Below, piece by piece: positions 33,019-44,456 of a stretch of DNA of 64,000 nucleotides (the stretch's first letter is position 1; each line of letters begins with the position of its first letter). The DNA is taken from assembly GCA_963920765.1 (NCBI GenBank), contig OY987251.1, forward strand, positions 11,659,219 through 11,723,218, written 5' to 3'. A program made the position numbers and the translations under genes. The DNA is from Ulota crispa (Eukaryota; Streptophyta; Bryopsida; Orthotrichales; Orthotrichaceae). The notes below the pieces were generated by a model. It did no database searches. It saw only the letters and a program-made list of their open reading frames with translations, and was not told the DNA's origin.

Positions 33019-36000
33019 GGCAAGGAATTTGTGGTGGGAATTCACAATGTGGTGGCTGGGAAGTCTCTCAGTATTGCGAAGCTCGATTGTTGCAGTGAGC
33101 TGCGGAGGTTGCTGACAGGGTTCGAGCATATCATACAAGAGGTGATTTATATTGTACTAACTATAGCACTTTTTCCCAAATAAAAGTATATTATTGTTTT
33201 ATGTTTATTTTCATATGATTTTCCTTTACGCTCTTTAGGAACAAGACTCTTTGATTGAAAGATTGAAAAATCGAAAAACCATGTTTAAAAACTGTAGAAT
33301 GGCTTTATTCTTATTACCACCTGTTACAGTTATATCAGACATTCTTTGGAATTATGGTGCCTAGCATGCTAAAACCGCTTTTATCTCATTTTCAGTGCGC
33401 ACCACAACTTTTTTGAAACCAGTGCTTTAGCATCTTTCTTTGAGTAGAGACGGTAAAACATAAGGCTGTACATACTGATGGGAGGCAACTGTGACAATAC
33501 TTTTTATCGTTGCTGATTTCAGAGATTGAACCAGAGTTTAGACGTGACAACGTTTGTGGAGGAGCTCAAGGATGTTTTGGTTTGTAAAATCTTGCTATTG
33601 CTTTGTTGTTTTTAAGCAAGTTTGAGAGCAGTGCTAGAGGGCAATGGGGAACTTCATTTTCTTGATATCTTCGGATTTGAGATTTGAAGGTGCTGGACAT
33701 AAAGATTTTTGAATCAGGAACATATCTTGCTCGCTCAGCCTCAGGTTAAGTTACCTTCATCGGCGTTTTATGGACGAATTCACTCAGAAGTAAGTCACAC
33801 TTGAATATCTTGTGATTTTTGTTTTGGCTCTTCCTTTTCCAAGTTGATTTCTTTTTAGCCAGGCATGGATGTTTTCATAAGTCGACCTTATGTTTGCAGA
33901 TAGAGGAAGTTGGCTGGGAACACGTTGCATGGATTGCTCCAAGTTTTATGTCCATCCATCTTCGGTTCTTGTGAGTTCTCCAAACCTGTGATTGAACTGA
34001 CTTTTGCACTATTCACCATTTTTGTGCTTGATTTGGTATCCAAAGGTAGAAATTCTATTAGTGACACTTTAAGCATTTTAACATATGTAGTAATTTGGTT
34101 TTTTGGAAGTGTTTTTTGATCTAGAAAGAGATCTTTGAATACAAGAGCCAAACACTTCTGAGATAAAAAAAAATCATCACTTTCTTATGCGATTAAGTCC
34201 AAGCAATGCATGTATCTATGAGTTGTTGTTAATAGGGGTTAGTATGTGAGAGAAAAGCAGGCCTCTAATCTCCAAAATAAATAAGGTACACTAATGGTTT
34301 CTCTATTATTCTTAGAAGAGGGAATCTGATATGGAAGTTTTGCCCTTTTTGACTGTAGTGACCAAGCAACACGCGAGCATCTCGTGCAAATACAGATTTC
34401 ACCAGATTACCCAGAAAGAGAGCCTTCGTGCAATGCTGTGAGTCATTCTTTTGAAAACTCCTGTTAAAGTACTCAAAATACAGGACTAAAGTATAATCTT
34501 TTACTTGTTTCATTGTATCCCGCACCCTAGAATTAGGCTCGGTATCCAAATAGAATTAGGAAAAACGGGCATCTATTTTTAAAATGACTAAGAGGGCTTC
34601 GTATGTGGCATCTAAAGCAATTTTATTGGAATATCAATCTAACAAGAGCTTCAGGAGTATTAAATCAGAGAGCTGAACAAAAACAAGAGTCTCTGAATCT
34701 AGATAGTAATTCAGTAATGATAAATATTGGAGTTTTTTTGAACCACACAAAGTTATGCCAGAAATTACTAGGTTTGCCAGCCTTTTTTGTTGGAGTTTGA
34801 CGCTTAAATTAGCCAAAAATTGAGATGCTTGCAAATAGGAAAGCATGACAGATACAAGAAATTGCAGGACCTTCCTATTGCGGTGGAGATACAATGGCGA
34901 GCAGGAGGTCGACTGAGGGATATTCTCTCTCAATTCAAACAGGTAAAGTAGCAAACTTATACCGGTAGTTTCCAGTTTGTTTGATTTGTTTCTCTTGTTA
35001 GAATGGGATTTTCAAAATCTAGTTCTCATTGTCAAGAGGATTCTAATGCACTAATATACATAGTATTCTGATGTTTTATGAATAAGGTCTAAAATTTCAG
35101 TGTTGTTTTTTGGTAGGGTGAGGAAAATTGTGGGTAGACTTTGTCTCTACAACTATTGCACATTATCATGTTCACTAGATTCTAACTTTTCTACTTGTCA
35201 TTGATGTTATGGGCTACTCAGACCTTCAGGTCTCTCACAAGAAAGGGTTCACTAACTTGATTGCTCAATCAATTTGCGGCGCTCTTATGTTAGATTGGAA
35301 TTCATTTATATACCAATGAAATTTTAACTATAGTGCAAGACACCATAAACCAACATATGTTTTACCAAAAAATGTCAAATAGTCGCTGACTTTTGAATGC
35401 CAATAACTTTTTTTTGGCAAACAATATCTTCAATTTGTTTTCGTAACTTTTATCCTACAGTGATGATTGGGATAAAGCCAATGCCTTGGGCAAGAAAAAT
35501 ATTTTCACCATATCCAAGCATTGACCATAAACAAACACTCCATTTAACTGGAACTAGAACAAAAGAAAAAGAGAGAGTGGGAACTTGACACTATCCAAAT
35601 GTTTTTCTTACAAAGGTTAACCGTATTCACACATCACTGTATTGGGGCATGTAGGCTGTGGAGAAGTACCAAGATTTCTGGACGGTAATGGAGGACATTG
35701 ACAAGCATGTCTGGGTGATGGAGCCAGAGCATCCTTCACGTTCAAATTGCTTCCGCCGCATTGCTCTTGGTAAGAAAGGACAAGTCATAAGCTTGCTTTC
35801 TGAACTTCAAATCTGGTATTATCAATAACTTGTGCTCTAGGCGTTGACAAATATTGACAAGCATGGCATACTCATTTGGAGTTGGTGCAAAATTGCACTT
35901 GGCAAGTGTTAAAAGGCATAGTGGAGCAATAATCTATGTCTCAAACAATAATCTATGCCTCAAACAATCTATGCCTCAAATTTTATTTCTTTTTGTCTCC

Positions 36001-39000
36001 TCTTTTAGCTTTTTGAGCTACGTAGTTAGTTTTAAAGTTTTGGCAAGGAACTGAGCGTGTGGGAAGATTCTAATTAAGGAGTTTGGATATTTTTGTCCTT
36101 TTCTCTATTTCTTAGTCGTTTGACTTGTAAATGACTTTTTGACTCCTTGGATTTATTATTGCATAATTTTTTACTAACTTTGATTTTGCATCATGACAAA
36201 TTTACTATGTGACAAATAAAATACTGTGTTCACTAGCGTAGACTTTGAAATCTTGGTGTGTGTAAATCTCAAGAAGCGTTAGGTGTTTTTTTATACATAG
36301 ATGGTCATTTTTGTAAGGTTTTCTTCTAATATTTGTTAGGATTTTTGTTTGCTGTTTGTGATTTTGAGGGTTGTTGCAATTCTGTGCAGGTGGCCACTGC
36401 TCATTGTGCATCAACGTTGAACCGCTTTCACCTCGAACATTGCCAGAGTAAGCGAACCTTACTCTAAACAGATTTCAAAATTCAAATATTCCTTTTATTA
36501 ATTAACCCCTCTTTCCCCAAATGGTCAAAAGTGGTTGCTTCCACACCTGTATTTGTTTAGTTTGAAATGAATCATTCAGTAAGCTTTAAAATGTACCAAT
36601 AAAAAGATGAAATCACACCTTGCATTTATCTTTCCAATGGAAATATTTTCACTTTTTTCCTTTCTATTTTGAAATCCTGCACAACTCTCAAAATTTTGTA
36701 CTAAAAATACCAGCCCCATGTATGCAGTCTCGTTTGAGAATCTACTCTTCTGGCGAAACAAAAATCTCAGTAGTCTGGGGCTTTAGCTTGTTTCTTACTG
36801 GTTTTCTGCTTGAGCTGTTTTGTTTTACCAGGTACAGGTTTTTTGGGTCTGACACAGCAGTTGGCCCTCTTCGACTACGCATGTCCTGCAACATGGACAA
36901 CTGGTACTGCCTCCTCCTCAAACATAATCTGCCATAGCCATGTTTTGTTTCAAAGTGCCAGACTTGCAACATCCAAGCGCACAAAGCTCTAAAAACTGGT
37001 ATAATTCTGAGGTTCTAAATAGGTGCTTTTTGAGAAGAATCACATGACATTATTCAACAATGGTTCCAAGGTGTCTTTGGAGTTCTTGGGAGTTCATGTT
37101 GTAAAATATGTTAAATATCTAGATTAACTAGCAAAAGGAGAGCATTTGCATGCTCTTTGTTGTTGAGTTTTCAACCTTTGACCACTGTAGAATAATTTGC
37201 CTCTTTTACCCAACTAAGCCTCTTGCCATGTCATGCTACTCTTAAAACTTTGCCATTTTAAGTGAAATTGTGCCTGTTTTTCTTTCTTCTCATCTTTTTT
37301 CGTTTCTTTTCATTGCGAGTTTGTCTGATCTTGTGACGTGCTCGAATCCGATGGGCAGGAAGATGGAGAGGCTGGTGAGAGAAAACTTGGAGGATGTTTT
37401 GGGTGTCACCTTTCCATCTCCACAGGATTCCGACCGGGACGACGTCAGCTCAGAGTGCATTATTTGTTACAGCTATCGGTTACTCGACGGTAATAACCTC
37501 TAACTCACCCTAAACCCTAAACCCTAAACCTGCTACAGTTCCTGACAAATATGAAGAGATTCTTTGTGTCACTGAAATCATGCAAAGGGTCAAATCAACT
37601 TAACAACAAAACCCTCCACACTTTCCTTCTCTCTTGTGAGCAAAGTTGCAAGGTTCTTACAACATGTTGGGTTGCTATTGGTCATTTGGTCCAAGCAAGA
37701 CATCATAAACCAACAAAGATCTAACAACCAAATGAGTTGTCGTAACACCCCTCAGTAAGTTGAAACTCTTTGTAACTGTAAGTAAGGTTTTAGAATAATA
37801 GTTAAGAAAACAAATTGAAATTATTGTTTGCTAAAAAAAAGTTTTAGGCATTAAAAGTTGGCAACTCTGACATTTTAGGCCAATAGTTTGTTGATTTATG
37901 GTATCTTGCACTATAGAAGCCTTAAATGGTTCAGCTTTTTGGCATGTTTTTAGACTGGGGTGAGTTTTGTTTTGTTTGCAGGTAAGGAAGGGGCAAGTGA
38001 GAAAGGCAGTGTGCCGGACCGTGTTTGTGACAATGGGAACTGTGGCCGGCCTTTCCATACCTCATGTCTGGCTGAGTGGCTTCGCTCTTTACCCACCACA
38101 CGCCAGTAAGTCTTCTTCACTCTAACTTTTCTTCTCTATCTTTTTATTTTTAGTTTTTTTAGAGAGGTTGTTACGAGGTTGTTCGCGTAGGATTGCACTG
38201 AAAAAGCATCTTGTAGGTGTTTGCATTTTTTAAGGGGCGCTTTACACTATGTTCCGTTCTTCTGTCCTAAAATGATTGTCCACATTCAAGCCCCAACCTT
38301 TTTTCATTAGTTTTGAGTTGGTCATATGGAATCTTTCTTGTTTCCAATTCAATTTTTTTTGACAAACTCATGCAATTAGCTTCATTGATTCTTGTAGTAT
38401 AGAATTTGGATTGACATGAATTATGTTATTGTCAACATAATCAATGAAAGTAGTGCAAAAATGTTGCAATAAAAAACAAGGACAATCATTTTAGGACAGA
38501 GGGAGTACATGATAAGCTGGTTTTGAAAGTTTTAGCGTCAATAAAGTGAGATTCTGCTATAAAAAATTGAGTGTAACAAAAGTGGAGACCCAACTTGGTT
38601 GCCAAGTACCAAAAACTTTTTGCTTAAAGTATTCAAATCTTTTTTTGATATTATTTTTTGTTGCACTTTTCGGTTCTACAAAGTTTGAAATTGGCATTGA
38701 ATTGGGACTTGTAGAGTTAGACATGAGAGTTATCAAGTTTTATGTCACCACTGGTTGTTCGTTACTTGTCTACTATCAAAAGTCACAAAATCATTCACTT
38801 ATTGTCAATTTTACTTTGAAACTTTTTTTTTGTGTCCATCTACGTGTAAGTTATGAATGAGCTTCATACAAACTTTGTTTGGTAACTCATAAAAGCATCT
38901 AGATTGTTGAGAATAGTCTTCTCAATTGACCTGGCTTGTTGCAAGCTGCGTATTTGAAAAAGTTTCATTGCTTCCAAAAAACAACAACAGTTCCTAAGAG

Positions 39001-39332
39001 AGTTAGCATCCACAATGTAGATGATGAACAAACAATCTCTAAACAATGTTGCATTCATTGTATTAGGTGGATTTTGTTCATCCAACTCTTAAACGAAAGT
39101 GATTGAGATATGCTTTGCATTTTTGTTCTTATTGATTTCTAATGCTTGTTGTTACACTTTTGCGACCTATTTTCCTTAGGAAATTTGCCATTTCCTTGAT
39201 ACTCGTTAACACTTTTATGGATTAATTGACAAATGTTGATTATTGCGTTTAACTTGCAGGTCCTTTGACGTACTATTTGGCGCTTGTCCTCATTGCTCAC
39301 ATCCAGTCATTGTGAAATGTTCTCTCTCTTGA
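33019..39332 (+). CDS. FANCL: Fanconi anaemia E3 ubiquitin ligase FANCL (first exon not placed)
   Basis: FANCL is the RING/PHD-like E3 that, with UBE2T, monoubiquitinates FANCD2 during interstrand-crosslink repair in the nucleus. Twelve exons: 33019-33141, 33523-33579, 33718-33789, 33900-33970, 34359-34437, 34868-34942, 35655-35769, 36390-36447, 36832-36903, 37359-37489, 37982-38105 and 39260-39332. All phases close, giving 349 aa plus an unplaced N-terminus (human protein 375 aa). The ELF part reads QGKEFVVGI and ELRRLLTGFEHIIQE. The central UBC-RWD region has IEEVGWEHVAWIAPSF, EHLVQIQISPDYPEREPS, FWTVMEDIDKHVWVMEPEHP and RRIALGGHCSLCINVEP. The RING-like finger has CIICY, CDNGNCGRPFHTSCLAEW and CPHCSHPV, with every C4HC3 ligand kept. 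The exact acceptor of the first listed exon is a choice between 33019 and a site about 30 bp upstream. Confidence 0.95.
37690..37915. mobile_element. Short relative of the 1.28-kb inverted-repeat element
   Basis: The left side reads AAGCAAGACATCATAAACC then AACAAAG and the right side TTTGTTGATTTATGG then TATCTTGCACTATAG. These match the ends of the 19781-21060 element. It lies in the FANCL intron after exon 37359-37489. Confidence 0.7.
38250..38505. mobile_element. Stowaway-like MITE in the last FANCL intron
   Basis: The right end, GACAATCATTTTAGGACAG then AGGGAG, complements the left end (TGTTCCGTTCTTCTGTCC then TAAAATGATTGTC). TA flanks both sides (38248-38249 and 38506-38507). CTCCCTCTGTCC with a TA target is the classic Stowaway end of plant genomes. 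A lone similar end occurs near 31090. Confidence 0.85.
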
Positions 39333-40314
39333 CACCATCTTGTTATTGGGAGAACCGGCAGTAAGTGTATTCCTAGGCGATGAAATTGCGAAAGTACCGG
39401 TTGAAATTTGAAATCACATAGAAAAACCAATTATATTAAAAAATAATTGTATATGTGTAGTACAAATACAGGCTTCAATGGAACTTTTTTATGAGGAAAC
39501 TTTACTTGTTTTTTTGACAGTAAGATTTCATGTAGCTTATGAAAAGGTGTTTCATCTTCTCTAAAGCAAAAAGTGTCTGTTTGTCATGGGTAACTCAAAA
39601 TTCTCTATCTAACACCAAAATTTTGAAATTTTCTATTATAAAGCATCAAGTATCAAGCATTGGAAATTTGAAATTCACAAAGGGAGGGTGAAAGGTCATT
39701 AGAAATTAAGACAACGCAAAGCGCAGGCCAGGCATACTAGAATATATTAATTGCTTAGGCAATTTTGTTCACGTTTTTCTTGATCAGGAACGTCTTAAAA
39801 ATCTTCAGCAATTTTAGTAAAAAGGAGAAGAGGCTTTGGATTGAGAAAAGCCAAGCTGGAGGAAGTTTGAGGAGTTTGCTTGAAAGGAAATTGGACCTAA
39901 GGGAAGAGCCATTGTATCAATTAAAGTTGAATGTGAGGAAGTTTGAAGTAGGATCTTGTTTGAGAAGCGGGCTAGTGCAAAGGGACAAAGTCTCTTCTTT
40001 TAAATGAATACAAATGCAAAACTCTAGATAAAGAATTATGACTTCTCATTACAGTTTTTTCTTCAGAATTCTTTGAACATGTTTGTAGTGGTTATTGGTG
40101 AATATATTATAATTGATGTTTTGTTGACTTTTTTATAACAAAAAATGCTAAAAAAATCCCAAAAGTTGCTTTTCTAGTGTATTTTGGAAGCATGTATTTC
40201 TTTTCTTTAGATTTACATTTTATACATAGAAATCATCTTTTTAAAATTGAGTTTGACTAATAAAAATGAAGCTAATTAAGTCTAGTTTCTACTCCAACTT
40301 GAGGATTTGAGGAT

Positions 40315-40727
40315 GGGAATTGATATGTGTACCACACACCCTTTCAATTACTATACCACACCCCAGAGTACATTTTAGATTTCTACCATCAAAAAGCTGA
40401 ATTTGAGAATTTGGAATTCAGATTTGGACTTAGAGAGCATGATTTCGTCTAGAACCATAAAAAAAAGTTGCAATTCAACAACATCCAATGAAAAAGTTTA
40501 GCTAGGGAAAAAAGTATTACTTTTACTTTTGTTTGTAAAAAAGATAAACTTTTTCATTGGGTGTTGTTGAATTTCAACTTTTTTTGTGGTTTTAGACTAA
40601 ATCATGGTCTTTAAGTCCAAATCTAAATTCCAAATTCTCAAATTCAGTTTTTTGATGGTAGAAATCTAAAATTTATTTTGGGGTGTGGTAGAGTAATTGA
40701 AAGGGTGTGGTACACATATCAATTCCC
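40315..40727. mobile_element. 413-bp hairpin element with 9-bp target duplication
   Basis: The whole element is a near-perfect palindrome. The left end is GGGAATTGATATGTGTACC and the right end GGTACACATATCAATTCCC. The arms meet around 40525, at TTGTTTGTAAAAAAG. The flanks are TTTGAGGAT (40306-40314) and TTTGAAGAT (40728-40736), a 9-bp duplication with one difference. A 9-bp duplication is typical of Mutator-like elements. It is non-coding. Confidence 0.88.
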
Positions 40728-42544
40728 TTTGAAGATTTACAAAATATGAATACTATTTTACAATTTGAACTTTGGTCCGACAATCAAGGATCATTGATCT
40801 TCTATTTCTAGAAGTATATAAAATTTTGATTTACACCATACTATTCAACAATGAAATTATGTTTAAGTTGCTCCACACTAATTACTTGACATTTTACACT
40901 ATATAAATATACAGGCTATATTTTCCAATTAGTGATGTATTGTCTATGGTTTACACCTACTATAATATCATAAATATTGATTGTATGTGATAAGTGTGAT
41001 AAAATAGTCAAAAGCGTGTGGTACAAATATCAACAGGCTGACACAAAAGTTGCAATTTCATCTTTATTTTTCCACACCTCATCAATTTTCACTCAACAAA
41101 TTTAGCAAAATTAAAATTTTTTAATTGATACTATGAGCAAGATTGAAGCTAAAAAAAAGCTAAAGTTGCAACTTCTATGTCAAGCTATATCTTCAAACTA
41201 GTGATGTTTTGCTTGTGGTCCACACTTACTATAATATCACAAATAATGACTATGTATAGTAGGTGTAATATAATAGTAAAAAAGGTGTGGTACATATATC
41301 AACGGCTAAATACTTATTGATTTTACAATAGTTCTCATCACTAATTATTACAATAAGTTACATATGAAGGTCTCAGCAATTGGCAATAGTAACGAAGTTG
41401 CTAATAAACAAACTAGCAATGTCCAAGTTGTAAACCATGTGAAATCCTAATATCTAAAAAGTTGCTTGCGCCACCAAGTGGCCAAACAATGAGTCATGAG
41501 GTAATTTTCTAGGGTAAAGCAACCTTAATGCTATATTTAGTGTATACTATAGTGTGCAACATGGGTAACATGCTGAAGTTGTGATATTAGCATCTCCACT
41601 AGGGGCTTCCCTATCCTTATCCCCATTTGGATGGTAGGGGAGCAAAGATAGGGAAAGAGAAAGGCACACCCCACTAGTTCTTTTTCATAAGGGAGATTTT
41701 TCCTACACTATTACTAAAATGGGTTGGAAGAGGTGGGCCAAGAGAGGAAATAGGAGTGAAAATGGGTAACAAGTTGCATTTTTTTAAGAAAAAGGAGGAT
41801 ATAACTACTACATTTGAGTTCCCTATATGGCCTCTCGTATAGGAAATTAGGGTTCCCTCTCATTTGGATTCTTTATATATTTGGGGAAAAAGCAAGGTTT
41901 TTTTTTTTTTTTTTTTTTTTTTTCATTTTACAAAGGTAGAGCGACTCCAATAGTGCAAGGACAGAATTGGATAGAATTGTCAAATGTGGACATCCATCCA
42001 TAAATTGTATTAATATTAGTAAACTTCATCCAAAATTTTACAACTTTGGTGTTGGCTTGGAGAAGGATTTGACAATTTCATCCATTTTTTCACCGTATTT
42101 TTCAATGTTGCAGTAGCTAGTGCCCATTTGAGGTAAGATTTAGGCGAATTTTTGCTAGACCCTAGGATGAAGGCTCTTGGTGGGGGAGGGTTCTTCCATA
42201 TCTGGATGAGATGGGGAAGTCCCCTAGGGTCAATGTTTTTGTTTTGGGCGATAAATTGCTAGAAAGCTACAAAAAATTTGATGAGCTTGAAATTAGCATC
42301 AAAGCCAATGAAAATATTATTGAGTATGATTTGCCACAATTCACCAATGAAGGGACTGCTTTTGTCCCCTTTTCCCACATGTCACACCACAATCATTTGT
42401 TTTAAATGCCTTTTTGCACTAAAAATTTGGGGATTGTGTGTGGACTTCACCAAAAAATAAATGAAAGAAGCTAGATTTGCACCCAAAAAAAAAAAACAAT
42501 CGCCAAATTAGCACCAAACACAAAATTCCAATTTAAACATTGCC

Positions 42545-42905
42545 TAGCAATGTTTTTTTATTTGAGCAATTTAAGGCCCAATTGCCTAAAAAGAAAGGTG
42601 AGCTTCAAGCCTATAGAAAAAAAAAGGCGGGATTTTTTTTCAAAAAATGCCAAATTGCAAGAATGAAAATTGCATTGGAGCCTAGGCTTCCAAAAAAGTC
42701 TTGTCAAATTGAGAATTGATGTCATCACTTCAAAATTATTTGAGGTAATGTCTAATCCAATTCCATGTAATAATTAAGTAATGCCTAAGGTTATTCGGAT
42801 ATTTTCAAAAAATGTCAATGAATATTTTTTGCCTACAATAAAAAAGTCCCATGATACTGCAGAAATCTATGCATAGGTGCCACCTTCAACTCCAACCAAA
42901 AATAG
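42545..42905 (-). repeat. Dispersed repeat, copy 2 (inverted relative to 7340-7695)
   Basis: Read on the minus strand it follows the 7340 copy, including GGTTTGAAGCTCACC-like and TTGGTTGGAGTTGAAGGTGG-like stretches, with small indels in homopolymers. The class is unknown. Confidence 0.75.
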
Positions 42906-43569
42906 GATGGAGCTTGCAAGGTACAATCCAGAAATCGGGGAGAACCGACGGTTAGTGTAGTGGCAGCCGATTAAAATTGCAAAAAACCCGGTTGAAACTT
43001 GAAACTACTAGTTAAAAAATTAATCCATTTTTCTAAAATTTCTAAATATAGTATGTTTACAGTAGAAATTTAGAAATTTTACAAAAAATAACTGGTGCAT
43101 GTCAGCATAAATCCGGTTGAAACTGGGAAATATTGGATTACAGTAGATGAAGCTAAAATTTCTCCCCGGACACTGGTACAAACCATTCTCAGAGAACGCC
43201 ACACAAGCATTGGTCGGAAAACCAAAAAAAACCCTGCTGCCTAGTGTGGAGATGCTCTACTACGGAGGTGAATGCGCACGTGCGGCGACCTCACGAGCTG
43301 AGGCGACCTGCTCGACACCGCAAGCAACGTCGGAGAAGCTCCAGGGCAACCTGATCCACTCATCTCCCACGCGGCTCTGCCGGCTCCCCCGCGACCCGCG
43401 CCATAGCTGATAGCCCCTCCCAAAAATTCCCCAAAATTCCACAAAATTCCCCAAAATTCCACAAAATCCCCCAAAATCGCCAAAAATCGCCAGAAACCCC
43501 GCGTACCGACCGATCGAGAAGGACGCTCCCTGACACCCTTGAACGGTTGAATTCCAATGCTTGCCAAAT

Positions 43570-43970
43570 GGGAATTGATATGCGTACCACACTTTCTTGA
43601 CTATCCCAACACACCCCGGGGTAAATTTTAGATTTCTACCTTCAAAAAGCTGAATTCAAGAATTTGGAATTCAGATTTGGATTCAAAGACCTAGATTTTG
43701 TTTGGAATCATAAAAAAATGTTGTAATTGAATGACACCCAATGAAAAAGCTTAGCTTGGGGAAAAAGTATAACTTTTCTTTTTGTTTATAAAAAAGATAA
43801 GCTTTTTCATTGGGTATTGTTTCAATTAGAACTTTTTTTGTGATTCTAGACAAAATCACGGTCTCTGAAATCCAAATCCTCAAATTCAGCTTTTTGATGG
43901 TAGAAATCAAAAATTTACCCCGGGGGTGTGGTGGGATAGTCAAAAAGGTGTGGTACGCATGTCGACTCCC
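43570..43970. mobile_element. 401-bp hairpin element with perfect 9-bp target duplication
   Basis: TTGCCAAAT occurs immediately on both sides (43561-43569 and 43971-43979). The ends are GGGAATTGATATGCGTACC and GGTACGCATGTCGACTCCC. The arms (CAAAAAGCTGAAT at the left, AATTCAGCTTTTTGATGG at the right) pair along almost the whole length around an AT-rich centre. It is the cleanest member of the family with 25914-27256 and 40315-40727. Confidence 0.92.
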
Positions 43971-44456
43971 TTGCCAAATACTGTACTGTACTGCAAGTGC
44001 AAGTCTCCCCTCACGCGCCTACTTTTCCGCCGAGTACGGCAACGATGCCTCACAACAAGTACCGTCATCCCAACAGTCCTTGAGAACAAGTCCACTCTCC
44101 TCTCCAACTCTCCAAGCATCTCTCAATTCTCTCCTCTTGATTGTCAATTACACGGCTTCCACAAGCTCGAATTCGTCATATAGACACTGCGAACTCAGCG
44201 CAAGTGCAGAAACCTTAGCATTACTCCTAGAATCCTGACATTTTTATACTTGTAGAGCTCCTGAGCATCACCAATCGACCGTGACGAACAGCACAAGATC
44301 GATAGAGCGGAGACCAAGGCGGAGTAATTCAGAAAACAGCACGCGAGAGATCGATCGAGCAAGCGAGATCCAAACGGAGGAGTTCTGAGAACAGCTCGAG
44401 TGATCGATTGATCGACTGGAGTCGGGATTTTTGAGGAGTTGCGGTTTCGAGCGGTC

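Larger units (their letters stand above)
39333..44456. other. Intergenic tract between FANCL and the AIM24-family gene
   Basis: No complete gene is seen. It holds two hairpin elements (40315-40727 and 43570-43970), partial arms of the same family near 41000 and 41270, an inverted dispersed repeat (42545-42905), a poly-T run near 41890 and an ACAAAATTCCCCAAA-type microsatellite at about 43420-43500. GC-rich patches at 43.2-43.4 and 44.0-44.45 kb look promoter-like; the second should hold the AIM24 gene's promoter and leader. A 64-codon frame at 42211 is unassigned. Confidence 0.55.

Noticed and set aside
42211-42405. 64-codon frame starting MGKSPRVNVFVLGDKLL
   Set aside because: There are no homologous motifs that I recognise and no splice sites. 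It adjoins a dispersed repeat, so it is probably repeat-derived.
43241-43614. Minus-strand frames with repeating Trp/Gly/Phe/Leu
   Set aside because: They are translations of an ACAAAATTCCCCAAA-type microsatellite and a GC-rich patch, with no domain and no splice context.
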